In this document: positions 15,122-24,511 of the stretch, in pieces
How positions within the stretch are numbered: position 1 is the first letter of the stretch
How the letters are laid out: every line of letters begins with the position of its first letter
NCBI GenBank assembly: GCA_041658565.1
Contig: JBAZZY010000017.1
Location: 1 to 54,417, forward strand
Length of the DNA stretch: 54,417 nt
Direction: 5' to 3'
Source of the DNA: Actinomycetota bacterium
Lineage (GTDB): Bacteria > Actinomycetota > AC-67
Notes under the pieces: model-generated
The model's input: only the letters and a program-made list of their open reading frames with translations
Told to the model about the DNA's origin: nothing
Databases searched by the model: none
Translations under genes and position numbers: made by a program

Positions 15122-16706
15122 AGTCGCACCCGGCGTCGTCGAGCATCCGGAGCTGGATGCCGGTCCGACCGCGCACCCCGAACTTGATTCCTCGCAAGTC
15201 AAGAGCCTGGCGATGCGCGGCTTCGGAACCCTGCTCGTGCGTACGATCGGGCAGCGCGGCCTGCAGATGGCGGGCAACATCTTGCTTGCTCGCTGGCTGG
15301 CGCCGGAGACCTTCGGCATCTACGCGATCGTCAGCTTTGTTGTGGGGATGGCGGGGTTTCTCTCGGACCTCGGGCTCGGCGCGTCGCTGATCCAGCGTCG
15401 CGAGCGCTTGACCGAGCGGGATCTGCGAACCGCGTTCTCGCTCAGTCTGATGCTGAACCTCGTCGTGGTCGGAACGCTGTGGGCTGTTGCGGGTCCCCTG
15501 GTGCGCGCCTACCACTTGCACACAGTCAACGTCCTTGCCGTACGCATGCTGGCCGCGTCGATTCTCTTTTCGACGTTTACCACGATTCCGTCGATCAGGC
15601 TGGAGCGAGAGCTGAAGTTCGGCCGCCTCTCGGCCGCGGATTTGTCGGGGCAGCTTGTGTACGTGCTGATCGCCGTACCTCTAGCATTCACGTTCCGCCA
15701 TCCGAACGTGTCGCTCGCGCGCGCCGACGACGCGGTGTGGTGCTTCGTGTGGGCGACCCTCGCCTCGCGCGCGGTGCATGCGCTGGTGATAAACGTGTCG
15801 TCGTGGTGGCGCCCGCGACTCGGGCTCGACCGTCGGGCAATGCGCGCGATGCTTGCCTTCGGGTTGCCGTACCAAGCGAACGGATTCGTCAACGCGATCA
15901 AGGACAATTTCGTGCCGACGTTCATCGCGTTCGTCGCCGGCGCGAAGTCCGTCGGCTACGTGATCTGGGCCGTCGGGATGGCGACCAACGCGCTGTTCTT
16001 GCTGCCGATCGTCAGCCGAGTCACGTTCCCCGCCTACGCGCGCCTGCAGGACGACCCTCCCGCGCTGAAGGATGCCATCGAGAAGTCGATCAAGTGGGTT
16101 GCTGCGACGGTGTTTCCGACCACGTTGCTGCTGGCTGCGCTGGCCAGACAGATCGTCGAGCACGTCTACGGTCCCAAGTGGTTCCCCGGGCTCACTTCCT
16201 TCTATCTGCTGTGCATTCCGATGATGAACGCGGCCTACTCGACGGTGATCGTCAGCGCGTTGTACGGACTAGGGCGCGCGCGAGCGGTGTTGCGGCTGAC
16301 GCTCATCTGGGCGGTGGCCGGTTGGGCGCTCGGGGTGCCGCTGACGTTGTGGATCGGCAAGGACGGATTCGCGCTCGGGATGTTCGCTGTGTCGTGGTTG
16401 GCGGTGCTCAGCGTGCGCGAGATGAACAAGGTTGTGCGTGTGAACTTCGTTCGGCCGCTGCTTCGGATTTTGGTCTTGTCGGCGATTCCCGCAGTCGTCG
16501 TCGCGAGCTTCGCTCGGTTCGTGGTGCACGACTCGCTGCAGTTGGTCGCGGTCGGGGCTTTGGGAGTAGCCGGATACCTTGGGCTGATGTTCGCGGCCGG
16601 CGAGCTGGACGACGTGCGTGCGATGATCCGGCGCGCGCGCGCGCCTATCGCGCCTGCCCGCCCTCCGGCGCCGGTTGCGGCGGAAGCGGTGACCGATCGT
16701 GCGTAG
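15111..16706 (+). CDS. Wzx-like polysaccharide flippase (MOP superfamily)
   Basis: A 531-aa polytopic membrane protein with about twelve hydrophobic helices and the family opening GFGTLLVRTIGQRGLQMAGN, then LLARWLAPETFGIYAIVSF and SDLGLGASLIQR. This fits the PST/oligosaccharidyl-lipid flippase branch, which moves undecaprenyl-linked oligosaccharides to the outer face. A short Pro/Ala-rich tail (RPPAPVAAEA) follows the last helix. No Wzy polymerase is visible in either block. It overlaps the GT4 gene by 11 nt and the methyltransferase gene by 8 nt. Confidence 0.87.
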   Translation: MPPEVAPGVVEHPELDAGPTAHPELDSSQVKSLAMRGFGTLLVRTIGQRGLQMAGNILLARWLAPETFGIYAIVSFVVGMAGFLSDLGLGASLIQRRERLTERDLRTAFSLSLMLNLVVVGTLWAVAGPLVRAYHLHTVNVLAVRMLAASILFSTFTTIPSIRLERELKFGRLSAADLSGQLVYVLIAVPLAFTFRHPNVSLARADDAVWCFVWATLASRAVHALVINVSSWWRPRLGLDRRAMRAMLAFGLPYQANGFVNAIKDNFVPTFIAFVAGAKSVGYVIWAVGMATNALFLLPIVSRVTFPAYARLQDDPPALKDAIEKSIKWVAATVFPTTLLLAALARQIVEHVYGPKWFPGLTSFYLLCIPMMNAAYSTVIVSALYGLGRARAVLRLTLIWAVAGWALGVPLTLWIGKDGFALGMFAVSWLAVLSVREMNKVVRVNFVRPLLRILVLSAIPAVVVASFARFVVHDSLQLVAVGALGVAGYLGLMFAAGELDDVRAMIRRARAPIAPARPPAPVAAEAVTDRA

Positions 16707-17562
16707 CCCTGTGGCGTCCCCGTGCGCGGTCTGCGGCGGCGACCGTCGTCCGGCTCTGCGCATGGACGCGTGGAGAATCGATCGTTGCGGAACGTGTGGG
16801 CTGCACGCTCTGTCGCCGCAGCCCGATGGCGTTCGCATGGAGGAGTTCGACGACGGATCGGCCTACGACGTAGCGTTCGCGCTCCGTGAGCCGATCCTGG
16901 CGCAACACGATCGCACGCTCGACGCGGTCGAGCGATGGGTCGGCCCGGGACGCTTGCTCGACGTCGGCAGCGGTCCTGCGTTCCTGTTGGAGGCTGGGCG
17001 CGCGCGTGGATGGGACTCCGTCGGCGTGGACCCATCGTCGTTCGCGGTGGAGCATGCCCGCGGGCTCGGTTTCGAGGCGCACGAGGGGATGCTTGAGGAC
17101 CTTCGGCTGGAGGAAGGCGGCTACGACGCCGTCGCGCTGCTGCAGGTCGTCGAGCACCTGGTGGATCCCCGTCCGCTCCTGGCCGAGTGCCGGCGCCTGC
17201 TTCGGCCCGGCGGTGCTTTGGTCGTGGCGACTCCGAACCCGGTGAGTGTGCTGGCGCGCGTGAAGCGCGAACGGTTCAACTACTGGATTCCACCGACGCA
17301 CTGCGTGTGGTACACGCCCGACGCCCTCGGGCGATTGCTGGACGCCGCAGGTTTCGCTTCCGCGTGTCGCTCCACTTGGAGCGCGCGCGCGCCGGGGCTG
17401 CACGACGGGGAGGACATCCTCGCCTCGACCCGCTTCGGACGGCGCATTCCGGTTCGCGCGCGCCGCGCCGCCGGCGACATCCTGGTGCGCGCGACCGATG
17501 CATTTGGACTTGGTTCGATCGTTGAGCAGATCGTGCTGCGGCGGGAGGCCGAATGCGACTGA
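16699..17562 (+). CDS. Zinc-ribbon SAM-dependent methyltransferase
   Basis: A 287-aa protein with an N-terminal zinc-ribbon-like element (CAVCGG ... CGTCGL, residues ~9-35) joined to a Methyltransf_23-type Rossmann domain: LLDVGSGPAFLLEAG, VALLQVVEHLVDPRPLL and CRRLLRPGGALVVATPN. This layout occurs in sugar-modifying methyltransferases, including deoxysugar C-methyltransferase relatives. GTG16699 overlaps the flippase end by 8 nt; GTG16711 is an alternative start. The 3' end overlaps the next gene by 10 nt. Confidence 0.83.
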   Translation: MRSPVASPCAVCGGDRRPALRMDAWRIDRCGTCGLHALSPQPDGVRMEEFDDGSAYDVAFALREPILAQHDRTLDAVERWVGPGRLLDVGSGPAFLLEAGRARGWDSVGVDPSSFAVEHARGLGFEAHEGMLEDLRLEEGGYDAVALLQVVEHLVDPRPLLAECRRLLRPGGALVVATPNPVSVLARVKRERFNYWIPPTHCVWYTPDALGRLLDAAGFASACRSTWSARAPGLHDGEDILASTRFGRRIPVRARRAAGDILVRATDAFGLGSIVEQIVLRREAECD

Positions 17563-18377
17563 CGGTTGCGATTCTGGCCCAGGACGAAGCGCGCATGATC
17601 GAGCGCGCCGTCGCTTCGGGCCGGTTCGCAGATGAGGTCTTGGTAATCGACGGTGGCTCGACAGATGCCACCGTAGAGATTGCGCGTCTTGCTGGCGCGC
17701 GAGTCGTCGGGCGCCCCTTCGACGATTTCGCGCGCCAGCGGAACTTCGCCCTCAAGCAGGCGCACGGGGACTGGGTGCTTTTCGTCGACGCCGATGAGCG
17801 GGTGACGCCGGCTCTGGCGCGTGAGGTGCTGTCGCTTCTTGCCGGCTCGCCCGACGCAGATGCTTACGCCGTCCCGCGCGAGAGCATGGCGCTGGGGCGA
17901 CGTTTGAAGTGGCATCCGGGCGGTCCCGACGCGCCGGTGCGGCTGATGCGACGCGATGCGGTGCGCTGGGTCGGCTTGGTTCACGAGCGGATTGAGGGCG
18001 CGCGCCGGACCGGACGCCTGTCGGCCCCTCTGGTGCACTTCACGCACCGGTCGGTCTCCGAGGTCGTGCGCAAGATCGATGCATACACGGAGTTCCAGGC
18101 TTCCGAACTGGTCGCGCGCGGGGCGAAGCCTCCTGCGGCGCGCACGCTTGTTGCGGCGTTTCCGAAGGCCTTCGTTCGCTTGTGGCGCTCGGGCTTGCGT
18201 GCGGAAGGGGGCGCCGGCGCCGTAGAGGCAGTCCTTCTTGCGTTCAATGAGGCGCTGGTGGTGGCTAAGGTGTGGGAGAAGACCCGGCCGGAACCCCTGC
18301 AGGAGACCTACCGGCGGGCCGACGAGGAACTGGATCTGCCGGAGCCTCGCGACGACGGGACCGAGGAGGTGCAGTGA
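17553..18377 (+). CDS. Glycosyltransferase family 2, WaaE/KdtX-like
   Basis: A 274-aa GT-A transferase: VAILAQDEARMIERAV, VLVIDGGSTDATVEIA, then FVDADERVTPALA with the metal-binding DAD, and RDAVRWVGLVHERI. The internal spacing resembles the lipopolysaccharide-core glucosyl/heptosyl transferase WaaE group, often present in exopolysaccharide loci of non-LPS bacteria. It sits between the two zinc-ribbon methyltransferases with overlaps at both ends (10 nt and GTGA). Confidence 0.85.
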   Translation: MRLTVAILAQDEARMIERAVASGRFADEVLVIDGGSTDATVEIARLAGARVVGRPFDDFARQRNFALKQAHGDWVLFVDADERVTPALAREVLSLLAGSPDADAYAVPRESMALGRRLKWHPGGPDAPVRLMRRDAVRWVGLVHERIEGARRTGRLSAPLVHFTHRSVSEVVRKIDAYTEFQASELVARGAKPPAARTLVAAFPKAFVRLWRSGLRAEGGAGAVEAVLLAFNEALVVAKVWEKTRPEPLQETYRRADEELDLPEPRDDGTEEVQ

Positions 18378-19222
18378 ACAAGGCCGCCGGCACCCAAGCC
18401 ACGGTGTGCGCGTGCGGTGGCGCGCGCTACCGCAGGGTGCTGCGCGCGGACCGCTACTGCACCTACGGCGTCAACACGGAGCCGTTGGAGTACTCGTTGA
18501 TCCGCTGCCTGGCATGCGGCTTGGTGCGGACGTCCCCGGCACCCGAAGACCACGATCACAGCTCTTATCGCGACGACGCGTTCGTCGAGACTTACCTTGC
18601 CCGGGAAGAGCTTTTCCAAAGATTGCTTCGTTCCACGATGGACGACATTACCCTTCTCGCTCCGCCGCCCCGACGTTTCGTTGATGTCGGCGCGAACATC
18701 GGGACCATCGTGAGCATGGCGACCGCTCTCGGCTACGACGCGACCGGCGTGGAGCCGAACGAAGCAGCAGCCGAAGTCGGCCGCGCGCGCGGCTTGCAGA
18801 TGATCTCAGCACCGCTGGTTTCCGCGGGGTTTTCCGACGAGAGTCTCGACATTGTTTGTCTCTCGGCAACCGCCGAGCACGTCGCCGAACTCGACCAATC
18901 TCTTGCTCTTTGCAGACGACTATTGCGTCCCGGCGGAATGCTGTTCGTCGCAAACTCGCCGAACTACCGGTCCTTCGGCGCGCGATATGAGCGCGCGCTC
19001 TGGTATGGGATCCAACCGACGGGACACGTCTGGCAGTTCTCGCCGGCGACCCTTCGCGCGGTGTTCGCGCGCGCCGGGTTCCGAGTAGTCTTCGAGCGAA
19101 CCTTCAACCTTCACCGCGATTTCGGACGGAATCGCAAGGAACGGCTGCGCAAGGCCGCCTTCGGACTTGCGGCGGCCACGGGGTTGGGGGACGCGCTTTC
19201 GATGGCGGGGGTACGGCCGTGA
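18374..19222 (+). CDS. Zinc-ribbon SAM-dependent methyltransferase (second copy type)
   Basis: A 282-aa protein with N-terminal CACGG ... CLACGL cysteine pairs (residues ~10-50) and a methyltransferase core: FVDVGANIGTIVSMA, VEPNEAAAEVGRARG, and CRRLLRPGGMLFVANSPN. It shares the zinc-ribbon layout of the 16699 gene but the sequences differ widely, so they are not a recent duplication. GTG18374 has GAGGAGGT upstream and overlaps the previous stop by 4 nt. The same frame is open upstream to 18272, inside the GT gene. Confidence 0.82.
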   Translation: MNKAAGTQATVCACGGARYRRVLRADRYCTYGVNTEPLEYSLIRCLACGLVRTSPAPEDHDHSSYRDDAFVETYLAREELFQRLLRSTMDDITLLAPPPRRFVDVGANIGTIVSMATALGYDATGVEPNEAAAEVGRARGLQMISAPLVSAGFSDESLDIVCLSATAEHVAELDQSLALCRRLLRPGGMLFVANSPNYRSFGARYERALWYGIQPTGHVWQFSPATLRAVFARAGFRVVFERTFNLHRDFGRNRKERLRKAAFGLAAATGLGDALSMAGVRP

Positions 19223-19830
19223 AGGACTACGTTGCACGCATGCACCGGCGTATCCACGATTACGAGGATCGCCGCGACGCTCCGAAGTTCGGATCCGTCG
19301 GCGTCGGGTCGCTGATCCGAATGCCTTCGATGTTCCATCATCCCGAGCGCCTTTTCGTCGGCTCGGCGACGACGATCCACCCCTACTGCCGGATTGAGAT
19401 CGTTACGGAGAACCCACACTTGGAAGGTCCGCCGCTTCCGGAGCGCGATGCGCGCATCGAGATCGGCGATCGGGTCGTGATCAACTCCTTTGCTCACTTC
19501 GGTGCGATGCAGCGCATCGTGCTCGGCGACGATGTCGGCATCGCGTCCGGGGTGTGTATCGAGGATCACCAGTACGAATACGAGGAAGCTTCGGACGTCA
19601 TCCCGCTGAAGAAGCAACCCTTCCGTGTGGCCGAAGTGATCATCGAAGACGGCGTGATGATCGGGGAGCACGCTACGGTCTTGGCCGGCGTGCGGATTGG
19701 ACGCAACTCGTGGGTGGGTGCGAACTCGGTTGTGACGCGAGACGTTCCTGCGTACTCGGTCGTCGCAGGCGTTCCGGCCCGGGTGATCCGCCGGCGCGAT
19801 TCCGTGACGGGGGAGTGGGAGCGGGCGTGA
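19219..19830 (+). CDS. Hexapeptide-repeat (left-handed beta-helix) acyltransferase
   Basis: A 203-aa protein. The C-terminal half has hexapeptide repeats such as IGDRVVINSFAHFG, VLGDDVGIASGV and VRIGRNSWVGANSVVTRDVP, ending in the usual VVAGVPARVIRRR. Such trimeric enzymes O-acetylate or N-acylate sugars using acyl-CoA. The residues DHQYEYEEASDVIPLKKQP carry the likely catalytic His. It is coupled by GTGA at both ends, so it is part of block 2. Confidence 0.87.
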   Translation: MKDYVARMHRRIHDYEDRRDAPKFGSVGVGSLIRMPSMFHHPERLFVGSATTIHPYCRIEIVTENPHLEGPPLPERDARIEIGDRVVINSFAHFGAMQRIVLGDDVGIASGVCIEDHQYEYEEASDVIPLKKQPFRVAEVIIEDGVMIGEHATVLAGVRIGRNSWVGANSVVTRDVPAYSVVAGVPARVIRRRDSVTGEWERA

Positions 19831-20738
19831 AGACGACGGCCGTCGTGCTGAACTGGCGGCAGCCGCACGAGACGATCGCGGCGCTGTCGTCTCTTCGCGA
19901 TACCGGAGTCGACGCGATCGTCGTTGACAATGCCTCGGGAGACGGGTCCGTGGATGCGATCCGCGATGCGTACCCCGGCGTCGTGATGATCGAGAACGGC
20001 GTCAATGCGGGATATGCCGGCGGCAACAACACCGGGATTCGCCTGGCCCTAGACCGGGGGACCGATGCGGTGCTGGTGCTTAACAGCGACGTCGTGGTGG
20101 AACCGGGTGCGCTCGATTTGCTCACCCAGGCTTTGCTGGATCACCCGGAGTGGGGGATCGCCGCACCGGTGTCTCTGTGCCGCGACGACCCCTCGATCGT
20201 CGACTTCTATCGCGCGACCGTCGATTTGGATCACCTTGCGGTGCATGCGCAAGGCCGGGATGAGCCTCTCGGCGAACTCGGCGATTGTGAGACCGACTAC
20301 GCCACGGGCAGCGCGATGTTGATCCGGCGCTCGCTGATCGAGGAGATTGGTCTGTTCGACGAGCGGTTCTTCCTCGTGTGGGAGGATGTTGACTTCGGGG
20401 TGCGCGCGCGCGCCGCGGGTTCGCGAATCGGCGTGGTTGCGCGCGCGCGCGTCCACCACGGGCGCAGCGTCTCCTTCGGTGGCGAGGCGACGCCGATGTA
20501 CCAGTACTTCTTCGTGCGCAACTCATTCCTGATCGTCGCCAACCACTTGCGGGGCGTGCGGCGGGCTCGCACGCTTCGGGCGATCTCGCGCCGGTATCGC
20601 GGATGGATTAGTCAACCGCAGACCTCTCAGCCGGTCGCGCGTGCGATCGAGCTGGGGCTCGCTCATGGGCGCGCGCGAGCCTTCGGGCCCCCTCCAAAAG
20701 CCGCCGAGTTCGATGTGCCCGTTTCGCCCGGCTCGTAG
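19827..20738 (+). CDS. Glycosyltransferase family 2, rhamnosyltransferase-like (WbbL type)
   Basis: A 303-aa GT-A transferase: VVLNWRQPHETIAAL, IVVDNASGDGSVDAI, NAGYAGGNNTGIRLA, then LNSDVVVEPGAL (the metal-binding SD) and FLVWEDVDFGVRARAAG. This set of motifs is typical of the WbbL/rhamnosyltransferase group. GTG19827 lies in a GTGA overlap; the open frame reaches 19554 but is inside the acyltransferase gene. It ends glycan block 2, and a 204-nt gap follows before the next gene. Confidence 0.85.
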   Translation: MKTTAVVLNWRQPHETIAALSSLRDTGVDAIVVDNASGDGSVDAIRDAYPGVVMIENGVNAGYAGGNNTGIRLALDRGTDAVLVLNSDVVVEPGALDLLTQALLDHPEWGIAAPVSLCRDDPSIVDFYRATVDLDHLAVHAQGRDEPLGELGDCETDYATGSAMLIRRSLIEEIGLFDERFFLVWEDVDFGVRARAAGSRIGVVARARVHHGRSVSFGGEATPMYQYFFVRNSFLIVANHLRGVRRARTLRAISRRYRGWISQPQTSQPVARAIELGLAHGRARAFGPPPKAAEFDVPVSPGS

Positions 20739-20942
20739 GCAATTGCCGGGGGAGGTTCGCACCGCTTCGCGACGAACGGGCCCTCGGTCCGCAATCTGAG
20801 CAATGCGTAACCATGCTTGATTGACCCGGTAAACATGGCGTTTCTGGGCACATCTGTGGCAGGAGCGACAGGTTGAACAGAGAAACCTTCGATTGTTCGT
20901 CGCATCTGTCGGCGTCCGTTGCGGGTTGACGAAGGAGCGGTG

Positions 20943-22469
20943 ATGAGAACAAAGCGGTGCGCATCCAAGCGAGTGGGGGCGAGCGCGGCGTCTTTCGTCC
21001 TTGCGCTCGGGCTCGCGGTATCGGGCACCGGTGTTGCGCATCCCATCACGAGCGGTTTCCAGACGAACTTCGACGTCGAGGCTCCCGGTCCGTTGCCGGG
21101 AACTAATCCCACCGACTCCTGGGAGATCAAGAGCGGGGCGTGGACCGTTGAGGACCAGTCGATGAGCGATACGCCGACGGCCGGGGCCAATCGGGTTCTT
21201 GTCCAGCAATCACGCGCCGCGGTGCCCAATGAGCCGATGCTGTTCGTGCGCGGCAGGGTCTTCCGCACGTTCACCGCCGAGGTAACCGCAGCCATCATGG
21301 ACTCACAGACGGCGCTTGGTGACCTGCCTCCGGGAGTCAGCGTCGGCATGGTCTTCCGCGCGCCGGTCACCGAAGGGGTTGCCGACAAGGACAACCTGTA
21401 TCTCTTCAGTGCCGTGGTCACGGGGATCAATGGCGACTTTCCCACCGGCAAGATCTATGCGCTGTGGAAGCGCATCGGCCGCGGGTACTTCCTGTTGTCG
21501 ACGAAGATGGCGCCTACGTGGGCGGATCTCAGCAAGCCGCATCGGTACAAGGTGGTCGTCGCCGGCGGACGCATCCAGGCCTTCGTGGACGGACGCATGG
21601 TGATCGATCACACCGATGTTCCCTCGGGCGACACTCCGACGGCGGCCGACCCCTTCCCGGGTCTGCCTTACGACTCCGGCGCGGTTGGGCTGCGAACTTC
21701 GGGAACGCGCGCGTGGTTCGACAACTTCACGGTTGTCGGTGACGGAGCGTACGAAGGCAGGGCCAACGCCGGCGATGTTTATGCGAGCCACGGGGAGAAC
21801 GGCCAGGTCCGGCGCGGGACGTCAATGCAAGCGACGCAAGAACTGGACCGGTACCGGGCCGACGCGGCCGACACCGGGTACCAGTACTCCGAAGACGACT
21901 TCGAGGAGGCGAAGGTCACTTCCCTCGACAACCCCGGCGGCGGCTCGCCGTCGGCGGGTGCCACGCTGCGCACGTTTGCCTCACGGGGCAAGGTAACGTC
22001 CGAGGTCCGCTTGGCCGGCGTTAGTGTGGCGTTTGCCGATCCGTCGCAGAAGGTAGTGGTGTCGATCGGCGCGCAGTCGCTTGAAACTGTTGCCTCCGCG
22101 ACTTGTACCGCCACCGCCTCCGCGGTCAATCTCCAGAACGCGTCGATCTCGATTCTGCTGTCCAATCCCGGACAGGGGGTGCCGGACACGGTGATCGGTC
22201 CGATTCCGCTTCGAGAGTCCTACCAGCCGAACACGGTGATCTTCGATCAGCCGGGGTATGTTTCGATCGTCGCGCACGCGCGCTCGGCAACTTCGGAACC
22301 GAAGCGGGTGGACGTTGCCGCGCTGAAGATTGTGATCGCGGGAGCCGGAGTCATGATCCCGGCACAGAATCTCCCGGTCCCGAATGGTCGCACGTCCGCG
22401 GTTTCCATGCCGAGCCCCGCGCTTGAGTTCACGCTTGGGCAGGCAGTCGCCGGACGGTACTGCGCCTGA
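20943..22469 (+). CDS. Secreted protein with LamG/concanavalin-A-like domain
   Basis: A 508-aa exported protein. The signal peptide is KRVGASAASFVLALGLAVSG followed by TGVAHP. Residues ~40-265 look like a concanavalin-A-type jelly roll: FVDGRMVIDHTDVPSG, then AVGLRTSGTRAWFDNFTVVG, the pattern that closes LamG/DUF1080-like domains binding or hydrolysing glycans. The C-terminal ~240 residues form one or two predicted beta-rich domains that I do not recognise. ATG20943 has GAAGGAG at 20931-20937. It precedes a secreted subtilase by about 70 nt in the same direction, and both may act on the cell surface. Confidence 0.7.
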   Translation: MRTKRCASKRVGASAASFVLALGLAVSGTGVAHPITSGFQTNFDVEAPGPLPGTNPTDSWEIKSGAWTVEDQSMSDTPTAGANRVLVQQSRAAVPNEPMLFVRGRVFRTFTAEVTAAIMDSQTALGDLPPGVSVGMVFRAPVTEGVADKDNLYLFSAVVTGINGDFPTGKIYALWKRIGRGYFLLSTKMAPTWADLSKPHRYKVVVAGGRIQAFVDGRMVIDHTDVPSGDTPTAADPFPGLPYDSGAVGLRTSGTRAWFDNFTVVGDGAYEGRANAGDVYASHGENGQVRRGTSMQATQELDRYRADAADTGYQYSEDDFEEAKVTSLDNPGGGSPSAGATLRTFASRGKVTSEVRLAGVSVAFADPSQKVVVSIGAQSLETVASATCTATASAVNLQNASISILLSNPGQGVPDTVIGPIPLRESYQPNTVIFDQPGYVSIVAHARSATSEPKRVDVAALKIVIAGAGVMIPAQNLPVPNGRTSAVSMPSPALEFTLGQAVAGRYCA

Positions 22470-22540
22470 GCGACGCATGGGAACTCACGCTCGCCCAACC
22501 GGAACCCGGCGCGCACGGTGTGCCGGTGGAGCGCCGACGT

Positions 22541-24511
22541 ATGCGTAGCAGCAGGATTCGACGGGCCGTCCTCGCGATCTGTGTCGCAGCGGCAGGGGGG
22601 GCTGCCGTGCCCGCGCCGGCTGCGTCCGTCCCTGCGTCGTCCGAGTTCGTTCCCGGTCGAGTGCTGGTGAAGTTCGCATCCGGCGCGCGCCCCTCACAAC
22701 GCCGTGCGGCACTCGCTGCGGTCGGCGGTGTCGTCGAGCGCAGGATACCGGTGATCGGAACCTCGGTCGTCCGGCTTTCCGCGGGCGCGGCAGTCATCGC
22801 TGCCGCGCGACGCCTTTCCTCTCGCGCCGGAGTTGAGTACGCCGAGCCCGACTACGTCGGTCACGTGGCGCTGCTTCCGCAGGATCCGTGTATCGGGGGG
22901 TGCGATTCCGGTCGGCAGTGGGACGTCGGTGCCGTCAATGCGTTGGGGGGATGGGATGTCGCCCCGGGTCGCTTCTTCACCCAGGCCCAGAAGCGCGACA
23001 CCGTTCCGGCTCCCGTCAAGGTCGCAGTCCTAGACACGGCCATCGATACCACGATGCAGGACTGGATCAACGCGGAACCCGGTCCCATCTCCGCAGCGTT
23101 CGACGCTGCCAACGGCGGCCAGATCGACACCGCCGATGCGGCTGATCACTTTGTTTCCGCGGCCGACCGTGGAGGCTCGGCCGCCTACCACGGCACCTTC
23201 GTTGCCGGAATTCTGGGCGCAGCCGCGAACAACGCACATGGAATTGCCGGGTTCGCCTACTCGGCGCAGATCATGCCGGTCGAGGTGGTAGACGGGGCGG
23301 GTCGAACGAAGGCCTCGGGGCTTTCCGAGGGCATCCTGTGGGCTTGGGAACACGGCGCGCGGGTGCTGAATCTTTCGCTCGGGTTGACCGAGTACTCGCA
23401 AACCGTCCAGGCAGCCATCGCGGCCGTGACCACCGGCACCGACACGCGTCCCGGATCTCTTGTGGTCGCTGCCGCCGGCAACAACGCGAACGACGCGCCT
23501 TTTTACCCGGCGCAGATGCGCGGCGTGCTTTCGGTCTCCGCCGTCGATGAGGCGGACCGGCCGGGGACGTGCACGAACCACAACGCTTCTGTGGGCGTGG
23601 CCGCCCCCGGGGTCGGCATCGTGTCGCTCGATCCGCGCACGCCGAGTGGGTTCTCGACGGGCCCGTGCGGCACCAGCACGGCCACGCCGCATGTCTCAGC
23701 CCTCGCGGCTTTGTTGTTTGCACAGGTTCCCGGCAGGACGCCGTCGGAGGTGTCCGAGATCATCAAGCGAAACGCCGACGACGTGAACGCCGTCGCATAC
23801 CCGGGCCGCGACGACTACTACGGCTCCGGCAGGGTGAACTTCGAGCGAGCGTTGAAGGACGGCATCGGCCCCGTGGTAGACCGAGTCGCGGCGTCGTTTC
23901 CGCGTGCGGTCGGCGGCTCGAGCGAAGTGACGGCGACCGGGACGGCGCGCTCGGCCGTTCGTCCGATCCAAGCTGTTGAGTGGTTCCTGGACCTCCCCGG
24001 CTCGCCGGGCTCGGGGTTCGCCGCCGGGCAGCGCCTTGACGCAGCCGACGGCGTCTTCAACTCCGCGGTCGAGTCGTTGCGGGGACAAATCCTCGTGCCG
24101 CTCAACATTCCGACCGGGGTCCATCGCTTGTTCGTGCGAGCCTTCGACGGAGTCGAATGGGGAGCATGTTCCGTCGGGCCGCTGATCGTCGACCGCACGC
24201 CGCCCAGGCTGAGCGCGTTCGAGGTGACGCCCGTCGTCGTCCCGGTGCAGGAAGATGCGGCCACGATCACTTTCGATGTGTCCGACGACTACGCCGCGAC
24301 GGCGACGTACTCGTTCACTGTTGTTCGTGACCTAGTCGGGACGAACGAAGTCGTCTATCAGTCGGCGCCCGTGACGGTCTCTCTTCCTGCGAGCGCAGTC
24401 GCGTACTGGAACCCACAAGTTACGGATGTCGGCAGCTACACCATCCAACTCACGGTCGGGGACGAGGCAGGAAACCCCGCCCGCGGGATGGTTTCGACGG
24501 TAGTGCTGTAG
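22541..24511 (+). CDS. Secreted subtilisin-like serine protease (S8) with C-terminal Ig-like region
   Basis: A 656-aa preproenzyme. Signal peptide: IRRAVLAICVAAAGGAAVPA. An I9-type propeptide covers ~28-105 (PGRVLVKFASGARPSQRRAA). The catalytic triad is visible: Asp in VAVLDTAID, His in YHGTFVAGILGAAANN, Ser in GTSTATPHVSALAAL, with the oxyanion Asn in VAAAGNNAND. The last ~220 residues are beta-rich, Ig/FlgD-like (VEWFLDLPGSP, TFDVSDDYAATATYSF). ATG22541 follows GGTGGAG; an in-frame GTG at 22520 is possible. Its TAG abuts the stop codon of the convergent DUF3105 gene with no space for a terminator. Confidence 0.88.
   Translation: MRSSRIRRAVLAICVAAAGGAAVPAPAASVPASSEFVPGRVLVKFASGARPSQRRAALAAVGGVVERRIPVIGTSVVRLSAGAAVIAAARRLSSRAGVEYAEPDYVGHVALLPQDPCIGGCDSGRQWDVGAVNALGGWDVAPGRFFTQAQKRDTVPAPVKVAVLDTAIDTTMQDWINAEPGPISAAFDAANGGQIDTADAADHFVSAADRGGSAAYHGTFVAGILGAAANNAHGIAGFAYSAQIMPVEVVDGAGRTKASGLSEGILWAWEHGARVLNLSLGLTEYSQTVQAAIAAVTTGTDTRPGSLVVAAAGNNANDAPFYPAQMRGVLSVSAVDEADRPGTCTNHNASVGVAAPGVGIVSLDPRTPSGFSTGPCGTSTATPHVSALAALLFAQVPGRTPSEVSEIIKRNADDVNAVAYPGRDDYYGSGRVNFERALKDGIGPVVDRVAASFPRAVGGSSEVTATGTARSAVRPIQAVEWFLDLPGSPGSGFAAGQRLDAADGVFNSAVESLRGQILVPLNIPTGVHRLFVRAFDGVEWGACSVGPLIVDRTPPRLSAFEVTPVVVPVQEDAATITFDVSDDYAATATYSFTVVRDLVGTNEVVYQSAPVTVSLPASAVAYWNPQVTDVGSYTIQLTVGDEAGNPARGMVSTVVL

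Noticed and set aside
12800..15319. 839-codon minus-strand open frame
   Set aside because: Antisense to the epimerase and GT4 genes, which have clear family motifs; the translation shows no domain and is a composition artefact.
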